A stretch of DNA of 31,568 nucleotides from an uncultured Eubacteriales bacterium (GCA_900321525.1 ONWL01000001.1:1-31568); one strand, 5' to 3'; counted from the stretch's first letter, positions 1 to 7,877 are shown. Made by a program: numbers and translations. Notes: generated by a model not told the origin, from the sequence alone.

Positions 1-251
1 AAGTCAAGAACAGGTCGTGCATTCCTTGTTTTATGATGAATAACTGTAATGATCACTATATTTTTTGTGTCTTTACATTTTTATGATAAGACAAATGCAG
101 GCAAGGAGGTGTTCTGACGGATGGATGATCGTGACTGCGGTTTGACAAATAAGCTGTTCCGACTGCTTCGTGCATTGGGCACTGGTCTTGTACGCACCGG
201 AAATCTGCGAGAGAAAATGGCGGAAGGGTGTCCGATCGGTGTATCAATTAA
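1..251. other. Left-edge stretch without a convincing gene
   Basis: No open frame here has both a good start and a recognisable product. A Shine-Dalgarno-like AAGGAGG lies near 105-111, ten or so bases before an ATG at 121, but the frame opened there (to 381) resembles nothing I know and is overtaken by a different frame from 252 onward. Bases 1-36 could be the last eleven codons of a plus-strand gene that lies off the left edge. The stretch probably belongs to the same accessory element as the next two genes. Confidence 0.4.
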
Positions 252-668
252 GTTTTCAATGGTCAGCATTCAATTGAGATTGTTGCAACAGTATCCGGTT
301 CCCGTGATACTCCTATCTGGTGTATGGTCTATGGCGATCTGTATTTTGAGCATGAAGCCGCCATCTTCTCCAATCAGATGAAGTATGAAAGAGGCATCGA
401 ATCAATTGGTTTTGATGAGGCAATACTGTCCTTTTACAACAGAAAAATGAAGTATTCTCTTGGCATTCTGAGACTTCAGAATACCAAAGGTCATAAACCT
501 GTTATGTATTCCGAGGAAGATGCGGTGGAAAACATCGACGACTATATCAATGGAACGGATAATCAACTGCCAAATGATGATGCAGATGAACAGCAGAGTT
601 TTTTCGTTCCAGCTTTAACGCAGCAAGATACTGAGACTACAATATTTCAGGAGCAATCGGTATTATAA
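252..668 (+). pseudogene. 5'-truncated hypothetical ORF, probable mobile-element remnant
   Basis: An open frame runs from just after a TAA at 249 to the stop at 666-668. It has protein-like composition (phrases such as DTPIWCMVYGD, FEHEAAIF and SFYNRKMKYSLGILR, then an acidic Asp/Glu/Gln-rich tail). The first ATG at 324 has no ribosome binding site and falls inside the well-composed part, so the true start seems to have been lost upstream. It converges with the DUF6017-type gene and overlaps it by six bases. I do not recognise the family. A frameshift between the 121 frame and this one is possible but cannot be shown without homologues. Confidence 0.35.
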
Positions 669-1613
669 CCCCAAATCCCGCTTAACAGCATAATCAACAC
701 TTCTGGTCTCTGCATTTTCCTTGAAACTCCTGCCATTGGCTTCGTTGAACAGAGTGCTGATAAGGTAACGCTCGAAGTTACGGACATTATCGGTCTGCTT
801 TATCTGCTCTATCGCATTTTCAAGGCATATCCTGTCAACCTTGAGCATAGCCGACTTGATGACTTCACGAGGAAACTCCTGTCCGCAGATACGCTCTGTT
901 TTCTTTCGGGAGCATATCGCCCTCACGATCATCTGTACGATCTCGTCTAGTTCCTCCACGGTCATATAGCCGTCAGAGTCCTCAGCCCACAGAGAATAGT
1001 CATCGTATTCGATGTTGGACTTCACAACTTCGGTATATATTTCTTTTTCCTGCATATATCCGTCCATCTGTCCATCATCAGAACATTTTTCAACACTGCT
1101 TTCATGTGGGGAACGGGATTGATCGATTGATAGTTGATCACTTGATACTTCTTTTTTTGATATTTCTTCTTTTGTTATTATATAATCGTGCGGCTTTTCA
1201 AGATGTTCACTTGCTTGATATTGATTTTCAGTATCAAGGTTTTCCGTATCTGAAAAATCAGTATCTTGTGAACCATAATAATCCGAGTTTTCAACATCTG
1301 TGTCATCAGCAGTATCACAGGCGCACGGCTCGTCATAGATATAATACACCCAGTCTTTTATCTTGCCATTCTCATAAAGGCGTTCTCTCCGAAGGTAGCC
1401 TAATGCTTCCAGCCTTTTGAGCGCACCTGAGATCTTGGTAACCCCGTCGGGCATGATCGCTGCCAGACCTCTGATCGAGAAGTTCCAGTCATCAGCCATA
1501 GATACCAGTGTAACATAAGCACCTCTCTCGGTACAGCCCATTCTCTTGTCCCTCAGAACAGTGTTGTTGATGATAGTAAAATTTCCGGTCAGTTTCTTTT
1601 TCAGCTTAGGCAT
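663..1613 (-). CDS. Helix-turn-helix, replication-initiator-like protein with C-terminal DUF6017-type domain
   Basis: The 316-residue protein has a basic N-terminus (MPKLKKKLTGNFTIINN) and then a winged-helix-like segment at about residues 20-85 (CTERGAYVTLVSMADDWNF, LAAIMPDG, SGALKRLEALGYLRR). A long acidic, low-complexity linker follows at about 95-200. The C-terminal ~100 residues contain an EEIVQMIV-like helix, FPREVIKSAML and NVRNFERYLISTLFNEA, which match my memory of the DUF6017 domain found in plasmid and integrative-element replication initiators. The start is fixed by AGGAGG nine bases before ATG 1613. Two terminator-like hairpins lie upstream and iteron-like repeats lie 135-200 bases away. 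The role in replication or element maintenance is inferred from family and context. The product could also be a simple element-borne regulator. Confidence 0.7.
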   Translation of the reverse strand: MPKLKKKLTGNFTIINNTVLRDKRMGCTERGAYVTLVSMADDWNFSIRGLAAIMPDGVTKISGALKRLEALGYLRRERLYENGKIKDWVYYIYDEPCACDTADDTDVENSDYYGSQDTDFSDTENLDTENQYQASEHLEKPHDYIITKEEISKKEVSSDQLSIDQSRSPHESSVEKCSDDGQMDGYMQEKEIYTEVVKSNIEYDDYSLWAEDSDGYMTVEELDEIVQMIVRAICSRKKTERICGQEFPREVIKSAMLKVDRICLENAIEQIKQTDNVRNFERYLISTLFNEANGRSFKENAETRSVDYAVKRDLGL

Positions 1614-1632
1614 AATAATTCCTCCTGATAAT

Positions 1633-1658
1633 AAAAATGCTCCTCATTCCTGAGAAGC
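1633..1658 (-). terminator. Terminator-like hairpin immediately upstream of the DUF6017-type gene
   Basis: Read on the minus strand, an eight-pair stem (GCTTCTCA / TGAGGAGC, one G-T pair) closes a GGAA tetraloop and is followed by ATTTTTATT. The T-run ends only a few bases before the AGGAGG of the gene that starts at 1613. Such placement fits either an attenuator or the end of an upstream transcript. Confidence 0.55.
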
Positions 1659-1684
1659 AATGTACTTATTCGGTTATAAAAAAC

Positions 1685-1730
1685 AGCGGACGGTGCTTCA
1701 CTTTCAATGAAACATCGTCCGCTATTTTTT
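1685..1730. terminator. Strong bidirectional intrinsic terminator
   Basis: The arms AGCGGACGGTGCTTCA (1685-1700) and TGAAACATCGTCCGCT (1708-1723) form a 16-position stem with one wobble and one mismatch around a 7-base loop. ATTTTTTG follows on the plus strand and GTTTTTTAT follows on the minus strand, so it can act in both directions. It separates the malL side from the DUF6017-type gene. Confidence 0.75.
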
Positions 1731-1747
1731 GCCTGTCAACAGCTTTA

Positions 1748-1813
1748 TCTACCAACTTTAATGGTTGTCTACCAATTTACTATTCCTATGCTCGTCTACC
1801 AATCGTCTACCAA
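1748..1813 (+). repeat. Four iteron-like direct repeats TCTACCAA
   Basis: Identical 8-base units TCTACCAA start at 1748, 1768, 1795 and 1806; three of them are extended by a preceding G. Spacing is irregular (20, 27 and 11 bases). They sit beside a replication-initiator-like gene, which is the usual place for iterons, so an origin or autoregulatory site is a reasonable inference. Confidence 0.5.
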
Positions 1814-1841
1814 AACGAGCATTTTTGATGATTTTTCTTTT

Positions 1842-1863
1842 CCCCGTATTTTCGGGGATTTTT
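1842..1863 (+). terminator. Small hairpin with T-run
   Basis: CCCCG (1842-1846) pairs with CGGGG (1853-1857) around a TATTTT loop and is followed by ATTTTT on the plus strand. No plus-strand gene reads into it within the window, so its purpose is unclear. It may be part of a replication or transfer region. Confidence 0.35.
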
Positions 1864-2058
1864 CATTTCCAGAGCTTAATAGTGCCGATTTTACGGGCTT
1901 AGAATGAGTTTGTATTACTTGTAATTCCGCAGAATGATTTACGCTCTATAAAATTCCAAATCCACTCTGTCGTTTGTGTTTTTGCCTGCAAAACTCAGGA
2001 TTTTGCTTTGCAAAACCCTCGCGGAATAGTGGATCCCCAATAGTTAACTATTTATTTT
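1864..2058. other. Gene-free junction between accessory DNA and the maltodextrin locus
   Basis: No gene is visible. The stretch has a short inverted repeat TTTTGC-TTT-GCAAAA near 2003-2017 and a perfect 14-base palindrome AATAGTTAACTATT at 2039-2052, seven bases beyond the malL stop. No ordinary terminator follows malL, which would fit an insertion breakpoint close to 2040-2058; that is inference only. Confidence 0.4.
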
Positions 2059-3672
2059 TTACAGCAACACCATATATGCCTCATAAGGTCTAAGCACCCC
2101 CTCTTTCCAATCCGAATAGTTATGCATCAGGACAGTTCCATCTCCTATGTGCCATTCTGGAACTGCCACTTCCGTACCATGAAAATTTGCATACACGAAC
2201 AGTTTCTGTCCTTTCCATGTTCTCTGATACACAAACAAATCCGGATGGGTTTCATACATCAATTGAAAATCCCCATAGATAAATACCGGATACTGTTTTC
2301 GAAGTGCAATCAGTTTCTGATAACAGCTAAAGATCGAAGTTTCATCTTTCATCTGCTGCTCTGCATGAATTTCCTGATAATTTGGATTTACTGCAATCCA
2401 GGGCAGACCGGTAGTAAAACCGGCATTTGCTTCCCCACTCCACTGCATTGGCGTTCTGGCGTTGTCCCGGCTTTTGGCATGAATGGAGGCCAGAATTTCC
2501 GCTTCACTGTAACCTGCAGCCTTTCGCTCCTGATACACATTCAGGGTTTCAATATCACGATACTGATCCAATGTGAAGTCTGCATTGGTCATGCCCAGTT
2601 CCTCTCCCTGATAAATATAAGGTGTTCCCTGCATGCCGTGAAGTACCATTGCCAGCATCTTGGCGGACTCTACTCTGTACACCCCATCATTGCCCCATCT
2701 GGATACGATGCGAGGCAAGTCATGGTTGTTCCAGAACAAGCTGTTCCAGCCCTGTCCATACAACTCCTTCTGCCATTTGGCAAAGGTCTGTTTCAGCTTT
2801 ACAAAGTCCAATGGATACAGATCCCACTTTTCCTTCCCCGGTTCCTGATCCAGTCCGATGTGCTCAAACTGGAATACCATGGAAAACTCACTCTCATCCG
2901 GTGCACTGTATAATTTGGCACGATCACAATCTGCCCCCCAGGCTTCTCCTACGGTAATCAGATCATGTCCCCAAAATGCCTCTCTGCTCAATTCCCGGAT
3001 ATAGGTATGCAGCTTGGGGCCATTGATGGTAATCTTCTGATCCGGCTCTTTGGCAATCTGGTCAATGACATCCAATCGGAAACCACCGATGCCTTTGTCT
3101 ACCCACCAGCGGATCATCTGATAGATTTCCTGCCGCATTGCAGGGTTGTCCCAGTTCAGATCCGGCTGTTCTTTTGCAAACTGATGAAAATAATACTGCC
3201 CCACCTCCGGCACCCACTCCCAGCAGGAGCCGCCAAAGATAGCTTTCATGTCATTTGGTGGTGTACCTTCTACTCCATCCCGCCATACATAATAGTCGTG
3301 GTAACGGCTTTCACGGCTTTTCCTTGCCTCCTGAAACCAGACATGCTGGTCAGACGAATGATTCAGCACCAAATCCAAAATGATGCGGATGCCACGCTTT
3401 TTTGCCTCTGTGATCAACCGTTCCATATCCTCCATAGTTCCAAACATGGGATCAATGTCCTGATAATCCGAAATATCATATCCGTTGTCCTTCTGGGGGG
3501 ACTTGCACACCGGAGACAACCAGATGGCATCAATACCCAGTGTCTGCAAATACTCCAGTCTGCGGATAATGCCGGGCAGGTCACCAATCCCATCTCCATT
3601 GCTGTCCTGAAAACTGCGGGGATAAATCTGATACACCACTGCCTGTTTCCACCATTTTTCCATTTGTTCCAT
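2059..3672 (-). CDS. malL: GH13 alpha-glucosidase, oligo-1,6-glucosidase type
   Basis: This 537-residue cytoplasmic GH13 (subfamily 31-like) enzyme should cleave terminal alpha-1,6 (and possibly alpha-1,4) links of short isomalto- and malto-oligosaccharides to release glucose. Visible motifs in order are WWKQAVVYQIYPRSF at the N-terminus, GYDISDYQDIDP near residue 64, the nucleophile Asp201 in GGFRLDVID, the acid/base Glu243 in TVGEAW, and the NNHD motif with Asp318. The residue after the nucleophile is Val, which in this family goes with isomaltase-type rather than maltase-type specificity. The start at 3672 is set by AGGAGG four to five bases upstream; the 19 extra in-frame codons run through a terminator hairpin and are rejected. 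A trehalose-6-phosphate hydrolase is a less likely alternative because no trehalose PTS is nearby. Confidence 0.88.
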   Translation of the reverse strand: MEQMEKWWKQAVVYQIYPRSFQDSNGDGIGDLPGIIRRLEYLQTLGIDAIWLSPVCKSPQKDNGYDISDYQDIDPMFGTMEDMERLITEAKKRGIRIILDLVLNHSSDQHVWFQEARKSRESRYHDYYVWRDGVEGTPPNDMKAIFGGSCWEWVPEVGQYYFHQFAKEQPDLNWDNPAMRQEIYQMIRWWVDKGIGGFRLDVIDQIAKEPDQKITINGPKLHTYIRELSREAFWGHDLITVGEAWGADCDRAKLYSAPDESEFSMVFQFEHIGLDQEPGKEKWDLYPLDFVKLKQTFAKWQKELYGQGWNSLFWNNHDLPRIVSRWGNDGVYRVESAKMLAMVLHGMQGTPYIYQGEELGMTNADFTLDQYRDIETLNVYQERKAAGYSEAEILASIHAKSRDNARTPMQWSGEANAGFTTGLPWIAVNPNYQEIHAEQQMKDETSIFSCYQKLIALRKQYPVFIYGDFQLMYETHPDLFVYQRTWKGQKLFVYANFHGTEVAVPEWHIGDGTVLMHNYSDWKEGVLRPYEAYMVLL

Positions 3673-3689
3673 ACTTCCTCCTTTTATAC

Positions 3690-3712
3690 AAAAAGGGAGC
3701 CCGAAGACTCCC
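3690..3712 (-). terminator. UUCG-capped intrinsic terminator between spoIIID and malL
   Basis: On the minus strand GGGAGTC pairs with GGCTCCC around a TTCG tetraloop, followed by TTTTT. It lies 91 bases beyond the spoIIID stop and its T-run ends about 17 bases before the malL start codon. It could end the spoIIID transcript or attenuate malL. Confidence 0.75.
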
Positions 3713-3725
3713 CTTCCGAATTCTG

Positions 3726-3749
3726 ACACACCTCGTCTTATTTCGGTTT
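3726..3749 (-). promoter_or_regulatory. Weak copy of the malQ/glgP shared motif upstream of malL
   Basis: Read on the minus strand, AAACCGAAATAA followed by GAGGT resembles one half plus the end of the motif found upstream of malQ (5767-5789) and glgP (18932-18953). The TCGGTTT half is intact; the CCAAA half is degenerate. This is suggestive only. Confidence 0.3.
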
Positions 3750-3802
3750 TTTCACACAGTTCACAGAGAGTGCACTTTTCTCCTATCCGAAAATTTCATT
3801 CC

Positions 3803-4057
3803 CTATGCACTTTTATGTTCATATTTTGCTTTTGTGGCCATACCGCCCCGAATATGTCGTTCTGACTTATTGATATCCAGTATGACTCTGGCTTCTCTTG
3901 CCAACACAGGATTCACGGTCAGCAGACGTTCTGTCAGATCTTTGTGCACCGTTGATTTGCTGATACCAAACTGTCTGGCAGTCTGTCTGACTGTTGCCTG
4001 ATAATCCACAATGTACTGACCAATTTCCACGGCCCGCTCTTCAATATATTCCTTCAT
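3803..4057 (-). CDS. spoIIID: Sporulation transcriptional regulator SpoIIID
   Basis: The 84-residue protein matches SpoIIID along its length. It has an N-terminal IEERAVEIGQYIVD helix, a helix-turn-helix at about residues 22-45 (TVRQTARQFGISKSTVHKD), and the family tail ILDINKSERHIRGGMATKAKY. SpoIIID is a DNA-binding regulator of mother-cell (sigma-E and sigma-K) genes during endospore formation. The start at 4057 follows GGAGG with good spacing; nine upstream in-frame codons lack a site. It lies 48 bases behind malQ on the same strand with no terminator between them, so read-through from the starch genes is possible. It is slightly shorter at the C-terminus than the Bacillus protein. Confidence 0.92.
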   Translation of the reverse strand: MKEYIEERAVEIGQYIVDYQATVRQTARQFGISKSTVHKDLTERLLTVNPVLAREARVILDINKSERHIRGGMATKAKYEHKSA

Positions 4058-4061
4058 GTCT

Positions 4062-4076
4062 ATCCTCCCGGAGGAT
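4062..4076 (-). promoter_or_regulatory. Palindrome containing the spoIIID ribosome binding site
   Basis: The minus strand reads ATCCTCCGGGAGGAT, in which the 3' half is the Shine-Dalgarno GGAGGAT and the 5' half is its complement. At least a five-pair stem can form around a five-base loop and would hide the ribosome binding site. Confidence 0.45.
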
Positions 4077-4105
4077 TTGTACATCTTATGAAGGAATTGT
4101 CCGAA

Positions 4106-5584
4106 CTATGCCCGTTTACTTCTGGCAAGAATTGCCGGACGGCACTTTGCCAGTTCAATCTCTGCATGATCAAATGTCATCATGCGCCATTCCCAGTTGG
4201 GACTGCCTACTGTCCCTGGTGTGTTGATATGGGCTTCCGCACCCAGTCCCAAAATATCCGGCATAGAAATGATGGCATATTCTGCCTTGCACGCCAACGT
4301 ATATGCCAACAGTCTGTCCTTAACAGAACCTGTGGTGGCACCATTCTTCTTTAAGAACTGACGCACCTTTCTCTTTCTGGCAGGACTTAATTTGCCATAC
4401 CACTCCATTGCAGTATCATTGTCATGAGTACCAGTGTAAATGATCATATTTTCCACATCATGGAAATTATCATATGCATATTTGCCATTGGTATCAATGG
4501 CGAATACAAGAATCTTCATTCCTTTCAAATGATAATGATCCTTTAATTCCAGCACTTCCGGACGCAGATCGCCCAGATCCTCCGCCACCAGATTCACATT
4601 TGGAATCTTGGCATATAAAGTATCCAGCACTTCATAGCCAGGTGCCTCAACCCATTCTCCCTCTATTGCTGTAGGGCAGGTAGCCGGAACCTTCCAATAT
4701 GTATCAAATGCACGGAAATGGTCGATTCGGATGATGTCAAACAACTTGCTGCTATAACCGATTCGATTTACCCAAAACTGATATCCATTTTCTGTCATAT
4801 GCTCCCAGTTGTAGATCGGGTTGCCCCATCTTTGTCCGGTGGCGCTGAAATAATCCGGTGGTACTCCGGCAATAAAGATCGGTCTGCCATCTGTATCGAT
4901 CAGGAAATCATCCTTACCTCCCCACACATCCTGGGAATCTACACCTACATAAAATGGCACATCCCCCATAATCTGGATGCCCTTTTCATTTGCCAGCTGT
5001 TTGACCTGCATCCACTGCTTATAAAATACATACTGGAGGAATACATGGTAATCGGCTTCCTTTTTTACCTCGTCAGACAAAGGTGTACGCTTTTCAGGCC
5101 ATTCTTTATCTGTCTGCGGCCACTCATTCCAGCATGCATTGTGATTTTGCCTCTTCAGCGCAAGAAACACTCCGTACTCGTATACCCATGACTGTGCCGC
5201 AAATTCCTGATAGGCAGCCTCCTGTTGTCCATGGCCAGCGCAAAATGCCTCATATGCTTTTCTTAAATAAGGCTCCTTATAAGCCCGGCTGGCATCATAG
5301 TCGATCTTGTCTGCATATTGACGGAATGCTTCCGGTTCTTCTTCCAGCAGCCCTTCTTTTTGCAACAGCTCCAGACTGATATACATCTCATCGCCTGCAT
5401 AAGAAGAATATGGCTGGTATGGAGAATTGCCGTATCCAACCGGGTTCATTGGTAAAATCTGCCAGATCGTAATGTGATTTTGCTCCAAAAGTGTGATCCA
5501 GCGAAATGCACTTTCACCCAGTTCTCCGATACCGGTACGGGATGGCAGTGCAGAAACTGGCATTAAAATACCTGTTTGTTTCAT
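4106..5584 (-). CDS. malQ: 4-alpha-glucanotransferase (GH77, amylomaltase)
   Basis: This 492-residue GH77 enzyme disproportionates maltodextrins, lengthening short chains for the phosphorylase and releasing glucose. Visible catalytic residues are the nucleophile Asp288 in RIDHFRAFD, the acid/base Glu335 in LVAEDLG, and Asp388 in TGTHDNDT. The substrate loop YGNSPYQPYSSYAG is at about residues 51-64. The length is normal for the bacterial family. I chose the ATG at 5584 (MKQTGILMPVSALPS) because it matches the family N-terminus and has a G-rich site five bases upstream. The reading frame continues 29 codons further without a better site. It lies between the debranching-enzyme gene and spoIIID on the same strand. 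Confidence 0.93.
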   Translation of the reverse strand: MKQTGILMPVSALPSRTGIGELGESAFRWITLLEQNHITIWQILPMNPVGYGNSPYQPYSSYAGDEMYISLELLQKEGLLEEEPEAFRQYADKIDYDASRAYKEPYLRKAYEAFCAGHGQQEAAYQEFAAQSWVYEYGVFLALKRQNHNACWNEWPQTDKEWPEKRTPLSDEVKKEADYHVFLQYVFYKQWMQVKQLANEKGIQIMGDVPFYVGVDSQDVWGGKDDFLIDTDGRPIFIAGVPPDYFSATGQRWGNPIYNWEHMTENGYQFWVNRIGYSSKLFDIIRIDHFRAFDTYWKVPATCPTAIEGEWVEAPGYEVLDTLYAKIPNVNLVAEDLGDLRPEVLELKDHYHLKGMKILVFAIDTNGKYAYDNFHDVENMIIYTGTHDNDTAMEWYGKLSPARKRKVRQFLKKNGATTGSVKDRLLAYTLACKAEYAIISMPDILGLGAEAHINTPGTVGSPNWEWRMMTFDHAEIELAKCRPAILARSKRA

Positions 5585-5766
5585 AATAACCCCCATTCCG
5601 AAGCGTTTTTTCATAAAACCTACAAAAATTCTTCGCGACTGTCCAGTCCTCTTGCAAATAACAGCAGCCAAATAGTCACAATACTTCTAAATTCAAATTT
5701 TCAGTTTTGGCAGTTTCACAACGCTTCTCTGCAAACTGCCGTCCATAACGGACTTGATTGCTTACA

Positions 5767-5789
5767 GTTTACCAAATATTATTCGGTTT
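5767..5789 (-). promoter_or_regulatory. Candidate operator upstream of malQ, shared with glgP
   Basis: On the plus strand the blocks GTTT, CCAAA, TTA and TCGGTTT occur here in the same order and almost the same spacing as at 18932-18953 before glgP; 19 of 22 positions agree if one base is gapped. The core ACCGAATAATATTTGGT is itself a near-perfect palindrome with one G-T mismatch, as expected for a dimeric repressor site. It lies about 180 bases before the malQ start. Confidence 0.5.
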
Positions 5790-5813
5790 GAAAAGTCTTT
5801 TTTTTCATTCCCT

Positions 5814-7796
5814 CTATTTTCCTTCCGTATTCTCACTTTGTATCCGCTCCACTTCTTTGTATACCCGAAGCAATTCTCCTACGCTCCACGCCTGACCATA
5901 GCACCCTTTGGAAGAAACCGGTGCTGCGCCATCATAAACCTCTGCCAGATGAAACAGACAGCCTTCATACAGCCAGCTTTCTAACTGTTCCATCCCCCGC
6001 TGTACCTCATAAAGTGCCTGCTCCATATCTTCTGCATTGGTCAACACTGCCCTGTAATAGGCTCCCAACGGAAATGCCCATACGGTTCCCTGATGGTAGG
6101 CACGATCCCGCTCTGGCTGACTGCCCCCATACCAAGGGTGAAACGCCGGATCATCTGGAGAAAGAGAGCGGAGTCCAACCGGAGTATATAGTTTTTCCTT
6201 GACCGCCTGTAAGATTCGTCTTCCCTGTTCCTTTGACAACATCTGATACGACATAGACAATGCAAAAACCTGATTACAGCGAAATTGTGTTTCCTCTGAA
6301 CCGCCATTGATCACATCTTTCAGATACCCTTCCGATTCCATCCAGAATTCCTTTAAAAAACTTTCCTTTGTCTTCTCTGCCATGATCCCATACCTAGTGC
6401 CATCCTTGCCAATAAACACAGAAAATTCCTCCAGTATTTTCAATGCATTATACCAGTAAGCATTGATTTCCACCGGTTTCCCATGTCTGGGAGTGGGCAG
6501 TTCTTCTCCAATCCGTACATCCATCCAGGTCACCTGCTCCAGTGCATCTCCTGCATGGATCAAACCATCTGCATCCATGCCAATGTGATACTCTGTTCCA
6601 TTCTGATACCACTGTATGATTTCCTCCATCACCGGGTAAGACTCCCGGATAAATGCCAGATCATCTGATGCCTTCCAGTATTCATATACACTTTCAAAAA
6701 ACAACAACGCCGCATCTACTGTATTGTACATGGGCTCCCCATCTCCCTCCGGAAAGAGATTGGGCATCAGACCTTTTTTACAATATGCCATAAAAGTGCG
6801 CAAAATGCTCTTACAACTGTCCAAATCTCCCGTTGCCAATGTACACCCCGGCAGTGCAATCATGGTATCTCTACCCCAGTCTTCAAAATAGGGATACCCT
6901 GCAATGATGCTTTTCCCGCCTGTAGAGGCCCTTTCTACAATGTACTGTGTGGCACTAACCGCCAGCTGTTGTCCTGCTGGATTTTCTATTCCACACCGCT
7001 GTATCAGAGTCTCCCTGCGCTTCGTTTCTTCTGTTTTCCACTGCTGCACTGTTTTTTCGGTGATTTTTTCCACGGCATCTTCCATGCTGTACACCAGATA
7101 GCATACTGTTTCTTCTGCTGCTACATCAAAACGAATCCGATGATTCAACACCACACTTCCTATCGCACATCTGCCATCTCTGGCATCCTGCTCATAGTAC
7201 AGATCGTCCCACCGCTCCTCCGGCAGCAGTTCTACTGTACCATTTGTCTTATAATATAAATGCAATCCATTGCTGCTGATGTGTGTTGCATCAATCTCAA
7301 ACCTCTGATCTTTGGCAGGACTGGTTCCCTTGGGAGAAAAACACATCAATGGCGTCACCAGAAGTGTGCCTCCTCTTCTGCCGTCTCCTCTAACCACGTA
7401 CCGCAGTACAATCGTATTGCAATTCTGCCGCATCAAAAGGGTTTTTTCAATTTCCACTCCATCTGCTCTGTAGTACCATGTAGGAACCACATCCAAAGAA
7501 AACCCTTCCAAGAACCGGAATCCTTCTGCATTCTTGGTATGATTCACAAATTCCTGTGTATATAGTCCCACAGTCTTTCCATCTAAAATCAGCTGCTCTT
7601 TCACATTGGCCAGCATCTTCACACGTTTGTTGGGTGCCTTTACAGCACCAATGAGTAAGCCTTGATCCATTCTAGGCGTATCTCCAGTGACAGTCATAGA
7701 AGCATAACCGCCCAGACCATTTGTCAGCAGGAAACACTTCTCCTGCCCTCTTCTAAAGTCAGTCCAGGCAGACCGGTTTAACATTATCTGCTGCAT
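5814..7796 (-). CDS. Glycogen/amylo-alpha-1,6-glucosidase debranching enzyme (GH133 type)
   Basis: The 660-residue protein has the two-part bacterial GDE layout. The N-terminal beta-rich domain begins FLLTNGLGGYASMTVTGDTPR, which is the family hallmark. A C-terminal (alpha/alpha)6 barrel of about 350 residues carries YFEDWGRDTMIALPG, NLFPEGDGEPMYNTVDAALLF, EQVTWMDVR and YHQGTVWAFPLGAYY. It should hydrolyse alpha-1,6 branch residues of glycogen or branched dextrins. AGGAGGGG stands directly before the ATG at 7796, fixing the start. The gene follows malG after a terminator and precedes malQ, so branch removal, chain shuffling and phosphorolysis are encoded together. No signal peptide is present, so it is cytoplasmic. 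Confidence 0.9.
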   Translation of the reverse strand: MQQIMLNRSAWTDFRRGQEKCFLLTNGLGGYASMTVTGDTPRMDQGLLIGAVKAPNKRVKMLANVKEQLILDGKTVGLYTQEFVNHTKNAEGFRFLEGFSLDVVPTWYYRADGVEIEKTLLMRQNCNTIVLRYVVRGDGRRGGTLLVTPLMCFSPKGTSPAKDQRFEIDATHISSNGLHLYYKTNGTVELLPEERWDDLYYEQDARDGRCAIGSVVLNHRIRFDVAAEETVCYLVYSMEDAVEKITEKTVQQWKTEETKRRETLIQRCGIENPAGQQLAVSATQYIVERASTGGKSIIAGYPYFEDWGRDTMIALPGCTLATGDLDSCKSILRTFMAYCKKGLMPNLFPEGDGEPMYNTVDAALLFFESVYEYWKASDDLAFIRESYPVMEEIIQWYQNGTEYHIGMDADGLIHAGDALEQVTWMDVRIGEELPTPRHGKPVEINAYWYNALKILEEFSVFIGKDGTRYGIMAEKTKESFLKEFWMESEGYLKDVINGGSEETQFRCNQVFALSMSYQMLSKEQGRRILQAVKEKLYTPVGLRSLSPDDPAFHPWYGGSQPERDRAYHQGTVWAFPLGAYYRAVLTNAEDMEQALYEVQRGMEQLESWLYEGCLFHLAEVYDGAAPVSSKGCYGQAWSVGELLRVYKEVERIQSENTEGK

Positions 7797-7831
7797 GTTC
7801 CCCTCCTGTTTTTATGATGTAATAAAATCTC

Positions 7832-7877
7832 TTTTGCGTAGCCCTCTTTGATGACAGAATTTTTCTGTTACGCAAAA
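7832..7877 (-). promoter_or_regulatory. Structured leader of the debranching-enzyme gene
   Basis: Nine-base arms TTTTGCGTA (7832-7840) and TACGCAAAA (7869-7877) pair perfectly and enclose a second hairpin, ACAGAATTTTTCTGT (7854-7868). The outer arm includes the T-run of the malG terminator, so the two structures could be linked. I see no clear promoter between the terminator and the gene. Confidence 0.45.

Noticed and set aside
121..381. An 86-codon plus-strand frame with an AAGGAGG upstream
   Set aside because: It overlaps a better-composed frame from 252 on, and its product is not recognisable; at most its first part is the start of a broken gene.
1748..1813. CRISPR-like array
   Set aside because: Repeat units are only eight to nine bases and spacing is irregular; no cas genes are present.
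2965..3726. A 253-codon plus-strand open frame, and a similar one at 2122-2913
   Set aside because: Both are antisense to malL, whose GH13 motifs are complete; neither has a ribosome site or protein-like composition.
3673..3729. Longer malL start at 3729
   Set aside because: The extra 19 codons would be encoded by a terminator hairpin and lack a ribosome site, while AGGAGG precedes the ATG at 3672.
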